Assembly (NCBI RefSeq): GCF_029784135.1
Contig: NC_073745.1
Location: forward strand, 85,450,666-85,514,665
Origin: Toxorhynchites rutilus septentrionalis
Taxonomy: Eukaryota > Arthropoda > Insecta > Diptera > Culicidae
DNA: 64,000 bases
Direction of reading: 5' to 3'
A program made the translations under genes and the position numbers. Below the pieces are notes generated by a model, which did no database searches, was not told the origin of the DNA, and was given only the letters and a program-made list of their open reading frames with translations. Shown here piece after piece: positions 23,684 to 34,269 of this stretch (position 1 is its first letter; every line of letters starts with the position of its first letter).

Positions 23684-24280
23684 TAATTGAATCTTTTGTT
23701 TGAGAACCCCCATAAACGCAATTTTTATCAAAATTGACAAATTTTGAGTTCTTGATACCAACATCGACTATCAAAATTTCAGAAAAAGTTAGTTGTACGA
23801 ACTCCCTTAAATTGGGGTTGCAAAAATTCGTTTGTTAGAAGAACCCCATAAGTCCATGGTTCTAAAGCACAAAGAATACTAAGCTGAGTGGCAGGCAAAG
23901 TTCCGTAGTACTTGTCAAGTACTTTTCATATATTAGGTAACGCAAAAAGTGTTTTAAAATATCCTATATTTTTCTTCACAACGTATTTTTGTATTACTTA
24001 TGCATTAGGAGTAGAACAAACAGTACTTATCCCCCTTCTCCTATCTCCTTCGATGAAGAGCATAACTTATAAACAGCCGCATTCTTACTTGGTATGAACA
24101 TTCAAAGTATATAAAATTGAATTGAATCACTTCAAAACTGCTAAATACACCACTGATTTCTCGTTTGTTTGAGAAACCCCCTAAGTCCACCAACTTTGAA
24201 ACGGTACCAACAGTTTTTGTCGTTTTCTCGCAAGAGCGTCAAGTAGACCTATAGGGTGTCTCAAACAAACGATTCAATTA
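23684..24280. mobile_element. MITE-like element with GTTTGTTTGAGA words
   Basis: 597 bp with inverted ends TAATTGAATCTTTTGTTTGA (23684 on) and the complement of TAATTGAATCGTTTGTTTGA (to 24280). Two inner copies of the extended word lie at 23830-23858 (AGAACCCCATAAGTCCA) and 24162-24191 (GAAACCCCCTAAGTCCACC). No coding region. The plan is the same as for the elements at 3375, 17593 and 33289. Confidence 0.68.
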
Positions 24281-25429
24281 CAACTTCAACTTTTTGGAAG
24301 AAAAAAAACAGTTAGGAAACAAAACAAAATTGTTAAACTCAGGCGGTCGAGCTATGCCTGTATAAATAATATGAATTTCTGAGCATGGAAAATACCTCGA
24401 TCCTCCCTCCTTTTATTGAGACTGATTAGTGAGGAAATTATTTCAAAACATAGTAAAAACAAAAAGCTTGCAGTAAAGGTGCCATTGTGCATGACTTTTT
24501 TGAACGCAGAAATTCTCTCGCCATTGTAAATCCATCGTTTTTAGTCCATTTACGCTGAAAGTCCGCCGACAAACCAGGTCCGACAGTGGTATCCAATGCC
24601 TCCCTGGCAAATACAATTTCTGGGCCCTGGTTGCCCGCCTTCACAATGTGCGGCCACATACACACCTTGTTTCAGCGGTTCGATTTGCTCAAATGAAGCC
24701 GCCACAGAGCCATAACTCACATGCCACCATTCAAAATCAAAATAAGTCAACCCGCCGTCGCCGTCGTCATCGTCTTTCACCTGCGCGAATGAAACCGTTG
24801 ACCAGAACGAAGCGAACTGACCGCAAGAGGTGTCGGACAAAGTTTGCTTTGACCTGCCTGCTGAGGCAGGTCAAAGCAAACGACGATTTCAGGTGAAGAA
24901 AATTGTTCGATTGATGTTTGTCAAAGAAAAACTCCATTCTGTTAAATTACATTAATATATTGTTGATATATTTATAAATATCTATACACGCTAAACACTT
25001 CCAGAGTGACCTAAACTTAATCAATGTTCGTACATTCGTTGAAACCAGCACCATTCGAACTTGAGGACTATTCAAATCCGTTTGATTAAGCCATTCAAGG
25101 TCTGCGATAACGGTACGTAACCTTTGTTCACCGCGATGTGTAAGAACTCAAACAATTCTGGCTTTGATCGCAAAGACAGGATGGACTCTGAGAGGATGTC
25201 AATGAAACAACAAACGCGCAATAGTCTCAATTCACTTCATCTCCTGTTCCGATTTTTGGCCCGAGAAATAAATACTGCACTTAACCTACATTTTCACAAT
25301 AGAACTTTTTTTAGTCGCACTTATCAATCCTCTTTCTTGCCGCGTACCACTCATTCAGCTTGAAATGTGAAAACTTCTCGTGACTTGCTCACTATCGTAC
25401 ACTTTCGATACTTCAGAATTTCCGAACTA
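24281..25429. other. No certain gene; possible intron of the minus-strand gene
   Basis: Contains a perfect hairpin at 24842-24881 and a GC-richer patch at 24540-24890 with an open minus-strand frame of 96 codons that I do not recognise. If the gene starting at 25849 is spliced, this stretch would be its first intron. I could not identify a second exon. Confidence 0.4.
24842..24881. repeat. Perfect 18-bp hairpin
   Basis: Arms GTTTGCTTTGACCTGCCT and its exact complement are separated by GCTG. No mismatch in 36 paired bases. It lies in a GC-richer patch and could be a cruciform or RNA hairpin; function unknown. Confidence 0.85.
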
Positions 25430-25849
25430 CTAATGGGAGTCCACACCATGCCCACTGCCAGAGCCACTTCCATTATCGTAGTCATCATCGTCGTTACCTT
25501 CATACGTCGTAACTGTCGTATCGGCGTCCTCTGCACGACCCGTGCTCTCATCAACGTCTATATAGATTATTCCATCATCCTCTTCCGTGGGATACGGTTC
25601 CGGGAAGATCGGAAACGGGCCGTCCGGCTGAGCAGTCCCTAAATCAGACTGACTTATGCTGCGTTCAAAGTACAGGATCCCTACAACACCAACCGCAATC
25701 AGGAACAACACCAGCAGGATCACAAGCGTTACACACCGGTACGATTTGCGGGGTCTTTTGTCCCTCTGGTTGACCTTCGCCTTCGCATCTCCATTCGTTA
25801 CGCTCTCGATGTCGTTCCTGACGGTCGCCATTTCGATGGAATCCGACAT
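25430..25849 (-). CDS. Type II membrane protein, 5' coding exon (family unknown)
   Basis: The likely host gene of the window. The frame starts at ATG 25849; an in-frame TAA 15 bases upstream makes this the first possible start. Residues 1-38 are hydrophilic and end in KRPRKSYR, residues about 39-61 form one strong membrane helix (VTLVILLVLFLIAVGVVGIL), and the rest is acidic with DDDDYDNGSGSGSG near the end. Basic residues before the helix predict the N-terminus in the cytoplasm. Read without splicing it is 139 residues, stopping at 25430. A donor-like AAG|GTAACG at 25498 could end the exon after TTYE, so the true protein may be longer. Many type II surface peptidases start like this, but I cannot name the family. 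Neighbours are all repeats. Confidence 0.6.
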   Translation of the reverse strand: MSDSIEMATVRNDIESVTNGDAKAKVNQRDKRPRKSYRCVTLVILLVLFLIAVGVVGILYFERSISQSDLGTAQPDGPFPIFPEPYPTEEDDGIIYIDVDESTGRAEDADTTVTTYEGNDDDDYDNGSGSGSGHGVDSH

Positions 25850-26175
25850 TCGTGCTTGGATTTAAGCGAGAGGTAAAAGTAAAGTAAAACGTCTTCCGCG
25901 GATCAACTGTCCGATTCGATCCGCTAGGGATACAATTTCTTTCAATACTGGCGCAGATCATACTCCGAGCGAAGAGGCTACTAATATTCCTTCTTCCCGA
26001 GTGCTGCCTTCAGCGTTACGTCGCTGCTGCTGCCACTGATAGTTACGGTTTCGTTCATAGATAATTCCGATGAGCTCAGCTCAGATGCTGGACTTCTCCG
26101 ATGCTTCGGTGAAATCATTATCACTAGCAGCTGTGCCCCGTTCGAAATTGTAATCTTACGGAGCTGTTTGCGTTC

Positions 26176-26212
26176 CTCAGTTGATTTTTTTCTGCTTTCT
26201 AGTTTTTATACA
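26176..26212 (-). promoter_or_regulatory. TATA box and initiator of the minus-strand gene
   Basis: On the minus strand, TATAAAAA (26210-26203) lies about 28 bases before an initiator-like ATCAACTG whose A is at about 26182. That spacing is normal for RNA polymerase II. It implies a 5' UTR of about 330 bases ending at the ATG at 25849. Prediction from sequence only. Confidence 0.5.
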
Positions 26213-26298
26213 ATCTTGCAAACTAGTGACATCACAACCGTAAGAACGAATATGAATTGTCCACGTTGTTCATTGTGGGTACACCTGCAAAATCTCAT

Positions 26299-27110
26299 GT
26301 GACTTCTTTTGCCAAGCAAAGGTTGAAGAATATTTTTATTTTATGACTTTATAAAATCAGTTCCATTTCCCGATATTTGTTCATGACGGAATAATCTGAC
26401 TAACGCAATCGAAAAAACAAGTAAAAAAAACTTTTTAAATTAAACGGTTTCATGTACTAAATGCTAGAAAATAATTAGGCAAGTAACAGTTAGTAGTTAT
26501 CACATCCCTTCCCTTCATTAATCTAGGGCAATGATGAGACTAAAATAAAATAGTGAGGCACATCAGATTTCCATTATCCACAGTTAGTTGTTTCATCATA
26601 TGCCCACGATTTTGTTTTAGTCTCATCATTGTCCTATATTAATGAAGGAAGGGATGTGATAATTACTAACTGTTACTTGCTTAAATATTTTCTAGCTTAT
26701 TTTGTACATTAAACCGTTTTGTTTTATCTTTTTTCTAGTTTTTAGAACATTATATGTATCATTAGTGTACTTCTCTACAATAAAACCATTCAACCTTTTT
26801 TTATTTTTATTTCTTACCTAATTTTCTTCGGAATATTTTGATGATGTACTGTATTCTATTAGTCAAATCATTTCATTCGATACCGATATTGAGGGGATTA
26901 CACAAAAAAATACATACACCTTTTTAAATTTATGTTGTTCATAATGTGGTGTGTTCTTCAAATCAAGCAATTCAGCTATTTTTTACCGGCGGCCAATTTG
27001 GATTTTTCGAGATAATTGAATACACAGTATTATCATGACAGCAGAGATAAAAGTTTGTTCCAAATTTCAGATCAATAAATCGAAAGGAACTGGGTCAATT
27101 TTTTATTTAA
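26299..27110 (+). repeat. Repeat P, copy 1
   Basis: About 810 bp, repeated at 28009-28833 in the same orientation. Starts GTGACTTCTTTTGCC, contains a foldback repeat, then CGGCGGCCAATTTGGATT, and ends near TGGGTCAATTTTTTA. It directly abuts block A copy 2. No coding region. Confidence 0.8.
26442..26720. repeat. Foldback repeat, loop orientation 1
   Basis: Two arms of about 125 bp, starting AAACGGTTTCATG and ending in the complement, surround a 57-bp loop beginning GTGAGGCACATCAG. The arms share CAAGTAACAGTTAGTA and CAATGATGAGACTAAAAT. The copy at 28136-28426 has the same arms but the opposite loop. Confidence 0.88.
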
Positions 27111-28008
27111 ATCTCGAGACAAACAGCGACATAACACTGACATTTCTACCCCCTCTTCAGCCGAATTGGTAAACAAGAAAGTTGAAAAAAATAATTCCGT
27201 AGTCCTGCGCCAACAAAGCGGTTTTTTTCTTGCATCCAACCCCTATGTTTTTAAGAACATTTAGCATTTTACTAGTCAAAAATACGTCTTACCTTTTATG
27301 TTGAGGAATTCTAATAAAATATCAAAATTAACAGGCACTTTAGAGGCAGTTACATCTTCACTTTCTACAAGGCGAATGAATGTTCAATTACTAATCTCTG
27401 GTGAGAAGTAAACATAGTTGAGGGCATGGATTTCCCCCTTAGAATAATTTTTCTTCACCCTCAAAATACGGTACAAATTGATAAAAATACGGGACAATCT
27501 AAAAAGGTCGAAAAAACGGTACTGTTCCAATCAAAACGGTACGTTTTGTTATTGTATTAAAGTACATTCCCGAATGGAATGAAATTTTAATAGTTTAAGT
27601 AAAAAGTCTCCTGTTCAGATAGCTTAAGACATTTCGTTTGATGAAAGCAATTGTATCGAGGGGATAAAAAGATCTAATAAACTGCCGGTTCCAGTTGTAA
27701 ATAGTTAGGTGCAACTATTTTCAAAAATAGAAATCAGATTTTTAGAGTGTTTGGAATTCATGAAGCCTATTGATCGCACTTTGTATCTATTTGATGGTAT
27801 CGCACCAGTTGAAAGGTTTTTTTTCTACTATGAACAAATATGAGGGCAAGGGAATATTGGAAGACAATTGTGAAACAGAACATTGATCAGGAATATGACA
27901 AATTTTATGATAAAATTTATAATAATTATAATCTCCTTCGCGAAGTTTCTCCATAATTTAAACATTCCTTCATTGTAGAAATCAAAACAGGTACATCTAA
28001 GAATTTTT
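27111..28008 (+). repeat. Repeat block A, copy 2 (empty ITmD37E site)
   Basis: Aligns with 21152-23375 minus its transposon. The sequence ATAATTATAATCTCC at 27922-27936 is the intact target where copy 1 carries ITmD37E. Copy 2 sits exactly between two copies of repeat P. Confidence 0.88.
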
Positions 28009-28833
28009 GTGACTTCTTTTTCCAAACAAAGGTTGAAGAATACTTTTATTTTATGACTTTAAAAAATCAGTTCTATTTCCCGATATTTGTACACGAAATA
28101 ATCTGACTAACGCAATTAAAAAAAGGAAAAAAAATTAACTTAAACGGTTTCATTTAAGAAATGCTAGAAAATAATTAGGCAAGTAACAGTTAGTATTTAT
28201 CACATCCCTTCCTTCATTAATCTAGGACAATGATGAGACTAAAATAAAATCGTGGGCATATGATGAAACAACTAACTGTGGATAATGGAAATCTGATGTG
28301 CCTCACGATTTTATTTTAGTCTCATCATTGTCCTAGATTAATGAAGGAAGGGATGTGATAAATACTAACTGTTACTTGCCTAATTATTTTCTAGCTTATT
28401 TTGTACATTAAACCGTTTAACTTAAAAAGTTTTGTTTTACCTTTTTTTTTTCTAGTTTTTAGAACATTATATGTATCATTAGTGTACTTCTCTACAATAA
28501 AACCATTCAACCTTTTTTTATTTTTATTTTTATATTTACCTAATTTTCTTCTGAATATTTTGATGATGTACTGTATTCTATTAGTCAAATCATTTCATTC
28601 GATACCGATATTGAGGGGATTACACAAAAAAATACATACACCTTTTTGAATTTATGTTGTTCATAATGTGGTGTGTTCTTCAAATCAAGCCATTCAGCTA
28701 TTTTTTACCGGCGGCCAAATTGAATTTTTCAAGATAATTGAATACACAGTATTATAATGACAGCAGAGATAAAGGTTTGTTCCAAATTTCAGATCAATAA
28801 ATCGAAAGGAACAAATGGGTCAAATTTTTATTA
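28009..28833 (+). repeat. Repeat P, copy 2
   Basis: Direct repeat of 26299-27110 with small indels. Continues beyond 28833 into related units bearing GCCATCTTGGATTT. Confidence 0.8.
28136..28426. repeat. Foldback repeat, loop orientation 2
   Basis: Arms run from TTAACTTAAACGGTTT to AAACCGTTTAACTTAA, about 125 bp each. The loop begins GTGGGCATATGATG, the reverse complement of the loop in the copy at 26442-26720, although the flanks of both copies run the same way. Confidence 0.88.
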
Positions 28834-28839
28834 ATGTGG

Positions 28840-29312
28840 GACAACTCTACAGACATACAAACATACATACTAACAGGTCAAGGTGAATGAAACTGTTTAA
28901 AAAAGTAATTGGCTATTTTGTTACAGCGGCCATCTTGGATTTGAATTTTCCTAAATACCTGTGATTTACTAGTCAAGCCCCTTCAGTTGATACCCATTTT
29001 GATGGGGTTTGCTTTGAGAAAATATGTAATCCGCCATTTTGTGGTGGCAGCCATCTTGGATTTGCATTTTTATGAATAACTGTGTTCCACTAGTTAAGCT
29101 ATTTCATTTGATACCCATATTGATGGGGTTTTGGGAAAATCCGTATTGATGGGATTTTGAGAAAATATGTAACCGACATTTTGTAGCGGCCGCCATCTTG
29201 GATTTTTAAAATCATGAAATACGCATTTTTAAAGTGACTGCAGATATAAAGGTGTGTTCCAAATTTCAGATCAATCGGTCAACAGGAACGGGTTCAAATT
29301 TCTATTAATGTA
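28840..29312 (+). repeat. Degenerate units with GGCCGCCATCTTGGATTT
   Basis: Three diverged units of roughly 130 bp: GCGGCCATCTTGGATTTG at 28924, GCAGCCATCTTGGATTTGC at 29046 and GGCCGCCATCTTGGATTTT at 29188. They share TTGATACCCAT-TTGATGGGG. The set ends with GATCAATCGGTCAACAGG and is present inverted at 30838-31335. Non-coding. Confidence 0.72.
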
Positions 29313-29342
29313 ATTATCCGGTTATTTCATTATTATCATATA

Positions 29343-30644
29343 CAGGGTTTTCCAACTTTAAATTCCGAAAGTAAATTGAAATAAAACACACTTAGAATTC
29401 GAATTTCGATGAAACTTTTATTTCAAATTAAAGTTTGGTTTATGCCATTATGTGTGAAATACAACATCATTCAAATGTCCACCTAGGGCTTCCTCGCACA
29501 CCTTGATCCGGAACAGATAATTTTCGATGACTTTTCGGCACATATGGGGCGGTATCTCGGTCATAACTTCACGAATGTTGTCTTTCAAATGTTCAAGAGT
29601 TTGCGGAGAGTTGACATAGACACGGTCTTTCACATAACCCCACAAAAAAAGTCTAGCGGGTTCAAATCGCATGATCTGGACGGCCAATTGGCATCACCAA
29701 AACGCGAAATTATGCGTCCCTCAAATTTCGTTCGCAATATGGCCATGTTCGGTCGTGTTGTGTGGCACGTGGCGCCGTCCTGCTGAGAACACATGTCATT
29801 CGTATCCATATCTTCAATTTGTGGCAAAAAAAATCGGTTAACATGCGGCCATAGCGCTCACCATTCACGGTTACCGTCTCGCCGTCCTCATTTTCAAAGA
29901 AATACGGCCCGATGACTCCTCCAGACCACAATGCGCACCAAACAGTGACTTTTGGCGGATGCAATGGCCTCTCAACAATCACGTGTGGGTTTTCTGAGCC
30001 CCATATACGGAAATTTTGAGAGTTCACATAGCCACCGAGCTTGAAATGTACCTCATCGCTGAAGAAAATTTGATGCGAAAATTCAGCATTTTGTCGCTGT
30101 TGTTCGTTCACCCAATCGACGTATGCCCGACGCATTCCATGGTCACCACGCTCTAATTTTTGTACCAGTTGGACTTTATATGGATGTAGGTGCAAGTCCA
30201 AATGCAAAATTCGCCACAATGATGTGTTTGACAAGCCCAATTGCTGAGCACGCCGTGGAATCGAAACATTCGGGTCATCCTCCACACTGGCAGCAACAGC
30301 AGCAATATTTTCGGCCGAACGCACATTACGATGGTGCACAGGTTTCACAATATCCGCTACGGATCCAATTTGTTCGAATTTACGCACTACATTAGCGATT
30401 GTGTGCTCTGTAGGCCGGCCATGACGACCAAAATCCGTCCGTAATGCTCGAAAAACATTTGCCGGTTTTTCATCATTTTTATAGTATAATTTAACAAAAT
30501 TAACACGTTGTGCGATGCTAAAACGATCCGTATTGTAAAATGGCAGACATTCAACTAACGATATGACACTATGGTTGACAGCTTTGTGAAACGGTTGTCA
30601 GCGCAGGGCTGTATACTTTCGAAAGCCCGAAATGGAAAACGCTG
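29343..30644 (-). mobile_element. DD41D-type Tc1-mariner transposon
   Basis: 1,302 bp. Left end CAGGGTTTTCCAACTTTA; right end is the complement of CAGCGTTTTCCATTTCGG. TA flanks each side (29341-29342 and 30645-30646). One transposase relic fills most of it. It lies between inverted copies of the GCCATCTTGG repeat. Confidence 0.85.
29448..30546 (-). pseudogene. DD41D transposase with lost start and two frameshifts
   Basis: About 360 codons. The N-terminus reads PFYNTDRFSIAQRV, but the codon before it is CTG rather than ATG (30546). Then come helix-turn-helix blocks (GRHGRPTEHTIANVVRKFE; ISIP-like SIPRRAQQLGLSNTSLW), the first catalytic Asp in FFSDEVHFKLGG, the second in QQDGATCHT and the third in CDLNPLDFF. 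I count 41 residues between the last two. Frameshifts near 29825 and 29650 move between frames; the stop is at 29448. Relic of a widespread insect transposase type. Confidence 0.88.
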
Positions 30645-30837
30645 TATAACATATATAACAATAAACATAAATTAAATATCCGGTATCCGGTATCCGGCCA
30701 AACAACTATCCGTTTCATCACTACTAAGGAGCATTAACCCTTTGTGGTCGAATAAATTTCCCTTGGAAGAGATCCTTTTTTTATTAAACGGTTTTATTTA
30801 GCTTGACATGTAATTTGTTTGTTTGTAACATGTTTGT

Positions 30838-31335
30838 AACGCTTTACCACATTAGTAGAAATTTGACCCCCTTCCCGTTGACCGATTGATGTGAAAAATG
30901 GAACACACCTTTATATCTGCAGTTGCAATTGTATTTGAAAAATGCAAATCCAAAATGGCCGCCACCACAAAATGGCGGATTGAATAATTTTTTAACATTT
31001 TTTAAAAATGGGTATCAAATGAAGGGGCTTGATCAGTAAATAACAGCTTTTTATGGAAAATTAAAAACAAAGATGGCCGCTGTAACAAAATAGTCAATTA
31101 CTTCATTAAACGGTTTCATTCAACTTAACCTGTTTGTATGTATGTTTGTATGTCTGTAGGGTTGTCCCACATTAATAAAAATTTGAACCCGTTCCTTTTG
31201 ACTAATTGATCTGAAACATGGAACAGACCTTTATCTCTGCTGTCATTCTAACACTTTGTATTCCATTATCTTGAAAACTCCAATTCGGCCGCGGTAATTT
31301 TGAAATACCGGATACCGGATATCCGGTAAGCTTCG
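30838..31335 (-). repeat. Inverted copy of the GCCATCTTGG repeat
   Basis: Contains complements of the units at 28840-29312 (AAATGGCCGCCACCAC near 30951, AAGATGGCCGCTGTAACA near 31071) and the end sequence CCGTTGACCGATTGATG near 30877. Together with 28840-29312 it forms a large inverted repeat around the DD41D element. Confidence 0.75.
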
Positions 31336-32320
31336 AGGCTGGATACCCGGATATCCGACGGCCGGATATTCGGCTCTTTATTCACGAATACGAATCTGGA
31401 AGAAACTACATGTGTGCATGAAGCAAATAATGGATTGCATTTTAGGAAGTAATAAAAACATTTTTACATAGAAATAATGAACTATGATTAAATTTTCCGT
31501 ATATAACGAAGTTTTCTGCAAGGAATATTGAACAGATTTTTTTTTTCTGGTAAGGATTTAATAACAGAAAAGATTAGTTCCAAATATATTTATATCCATT
31601 ACAATGATGAAATTGGATATATTGAAATAATTTTAATACTAGTCGAGAAAGAGTAGGTACTACGAAATCAAATCAGCAAAGAAAGTCAATCAATTATTTT
31701 CATTCAAGATTACAAAACTTGAAACTGTCTGCAGGGATGATTATCTGAGAGAGGGTACACTAATCAAATTAAAAATCAAATCAAATTAAATGAAGCAAAA
31801 ATGACAAAACTGAATTAAACCCTACACGTGAAGCTCACGACACCTTTTGGGACTGTTTCAACGAAGTGGCATTTTCGTTTAGTTCAGGAAAAAAATGCCA
31901 ACGGAATCGACTGTTATGCGAAAACATTTCGAATCAATCACGTTCACATAATCACGTTCCTTACGTTTGGTGGTCATGAAACTCTAAGCAATACCCCAAT
32001 TGAGTTCATCATTCAGCTCCTTGCAACATCGGAAGATTGCTCTCTGAAGTTGGCCTGGAGTAAGAAGCAAAGCGTAATCGGACGGTTAACAAATTTATAA
32101 TTAATGTCATTATGTAAATGAGTTATGGTTATGAGTTAATATTAATTTAATTTTGAAAAAAAATATTCTTTATCTTGTGTTAGTTAGAAATTATTGATTT
32201 TTTTTCTAATATCCGGTATCCGGCCGGATAGTAATTCACTATCCGGTATGCGGCCGGATAGCAGATATTGGCCGGATAAGCCGGATACCGGATAGTTACC
32301 GGATATCCGTTTCATCTCTA
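31300..32320. repeat. CCGGATA-rich interspersed repeat
   Basis: Clusters of TATCCGG/CCGGATA words lie at 31303-31380 and 32208-32315, with related short clusters at 29313 and 30676-30720. Between the big clusters is AT-rich DNA with an unrecognised 90-codon frame at 31828-32100. The clusters may be the ends of one element; I could not prove matching ends. Confidence 0.5.
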
Positions 32321-32845
32321 ATTATTATGTTTTATCACAATGAAACCGTTTAGCTTAGAATGTTTTTTTACTTTTTTTATCTTAGTAATCTTTTGTTGAA
32401 ACCGAGTACCGTTATCTGTTATTTATAGAAGCTCCGTATTAATTTATGAACAGGTTCACTAGACACTAAAATTCGTATAAAAAAGCATAAACTAGTACAT
32501 GATTGAATAAAGCATTTAGTATGATCCTTTGCTGTGGTGGCTGAGAGCAGCCGTACGACCACAAAGAGTTGAAACAAACACTGTCAGATAATAAAATCGC
32601 AAAGAAATACGGCTCGTAATACCGTTGCACTATGGCTTTTATGGCAGACGAAAATCGCAGAAGTGACAGTCACCGATTTGTTTTTCTATATTTCCTATAG
32701 AAAGTAGACACTCTAACTAAGAAATGTTCAAAATTTAAGACCTGTAGCGGATACAGATATCGAGAAATAAAGATGAAAAATTGCAAAAAAAAAATGCATT
32801 TTTTTCGTAAAAAGCAGATTCCAGAAAAATATTTTATCATAATAA

Positions 32846-32975
32846 CTCGTGGTGCATAAATTACATAACGCTAAAAATACTATTTTTGAACCCCCTCCCC
32901 CGCCCTATGTAACAATAAATAACGCAAAACAAACCCCCCCTTCCTTCATGTTACGTAACGCTAACATAATCTGTG
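32846..32975 (-). repeat. TTACGTAAC-type short interspersed repeat, copy
   Basis: Reverse-orientation relative of 14780-14905: ATTACATAACGCTAAAAATA at left, CATGTTACGTAACGCTAAC at right, with C-rich runs between. Confidence 0.65.
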
Positions 32976-33059
32976 AACAAAATCAAAGTCGTTTGAAAAA
33001 TTTTCATAGCATTTTCGATTTTATCAAATAATGTATTTCAATGCTTAAAAAAGGGAAAG

Positions 33060-34268
33060 AAATCAATTTGAGAGTTTTCGAGCTTAATATATTCGGCTTT
33101 ACCGGGATATTCATCGATCGCTAGGTTGTTCCACAGATCACCTAGCGATTCCGCTGCATTCTCAAAATGTTTGGCTTCCAGCTTGGGATCCATTGTTTTG
33201 ATTTGAAAGCCATGCGTTCTGGAGCATTTGTAACAAAGAAAATTGCATCAAGATTCAATTGATTAAAATGATGCATCGCCATATCAATGAATTCTCGCGT
33301 AACTTTTGAAAAGGTCCTATGTAACAAATGTAAACAAATCAAGTTAATGGATGCACGCTATTAGTTTTCAATCATTGAATGCACTACAAAAACAATCGTT
33401 CATGTATCTATCTTCTTCATCTTTTTATCGCCTATACAAAAAATATCCAATGTGCAGATTCGGATTTTAAGCACTCGGCTGTTACTTCGGACGCCACTTT
33501 TCACTGACGCTCGGAACGTCCGAAGTAACAAAGCAGTCAAAACAACACGAAGTCGTACTTCGGTCGTTTTGAGTTTTTGTTTCTTACAGGCGTTGTTAGC
33601 TATTTCAGTGCAATTCAACGAGTGATAACAACAATAATCTGTCTTTAGAACGAAATGCTGATATTTGGATTGCTGTTTAGTAGTTAGTTTCAGATTCTCA
33701 TCGTGCAACGTAATATGTCCAATGTGCAAACGCGGCAGTCAAAACGTCCAATGTAACATTTTTCGTTCCTAGGCTTCAAATTTGAGCTCAAATCACGGAA
33801 CAACAGTTACGATTGGTTTTTTAGAGTTATTCTTAACTGCTAGTGGTGAAAGTAGTGATAAAGATCGATACCTTTTAAGACAATTCGCGGAATAATGTTC
33901 GGGTCTTCAACTTCATTTTTCTCGAGTTGACGAAAATGTTACATTGGACCTTTTCAAAAGTTACGCGAGAATTCTTTAAAACGAGGGTTTCCGCCTGGTC
34001 CTCCATCCACATTAATTATGATTACTGGCTTAATTAGTCGGTGATACCGAATCATTTTGAATTCAGGGAACTCGTTAACTTTTTTTTTTTTGAATGGAGC
34101 CCATATGTTCGAAGAACAGTGCCTTCGTTAAAAAACTGCATCGTACGTGGCACCACTGTATTCAACTGATTCAGCATGACCAAAGTGCCCCATGCTTCTG
34201 CGATAACCGATGGAATAAACTTATGATTAGCAGCCACGACAAAATCATGATCTATAAGATATGCATTA
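33060..34268 (-). pseudogene. VDGGP-family protein relic, split by a TIR element
   Basis: Minus strand, in order: DFVVAANHKFIPSVIAEAWG, HAESVEYSGATYDAV (second frame), IKPVIIINVDGGPGGNPRFK; then the element at 33289-33974; then IDMAMHHFNQLNLDAIFFVT, NAPERMAF, and after a frameshift PKLEAKHFENAAESLGDLWN, NLAIDEYPGKAEYI. Peptides match the plus-strand copy at 13760-14740 and add the middle part that copy has lost. Function unknown; a repeat-borne gene rather than a host gene because it is dispersed and broken. Confidence 0.68.
33289..33974. mobile_element. TIR element with iterated TTACATTGGACC words
   Basis: 686 bp. Both ends carry GAATTCTCGCGTAACTTTTG continuing into AAAAGGTCC, about 37 bp inverted. 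Related words recur inside: ATCCAATGTGCAG 33446, GTTACTTCGGACG 33481, GTCCGAAGTAAC 33519, TGTCCAATGTGCA 33716, CGTCCAATGTAACA 33737. No transposase. It interrupts the VDGGP relic between NPRFK and IDMAMHHF. Confidence 0.75.
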
Positions 34269-34269
34269 A

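Noticed and set aside
24550..24896. Overlapping frames on both strands in a GC-richer patch
   Set aside because: Neither frame shows a known motif. They could include an exon of the nearby gene but nothing decides it.
26299..28833. LTR retrotransposon
   Set aside because: Direct repeats flank an inner block, but there is no gag or pol coding, no clear primer-binding site and no TG...CA ends that I could see.
31828..32100. 90-codon frame between CCGGATA clusters
   Set aside because: Possible degraded transposase, but no motif is recognisable.
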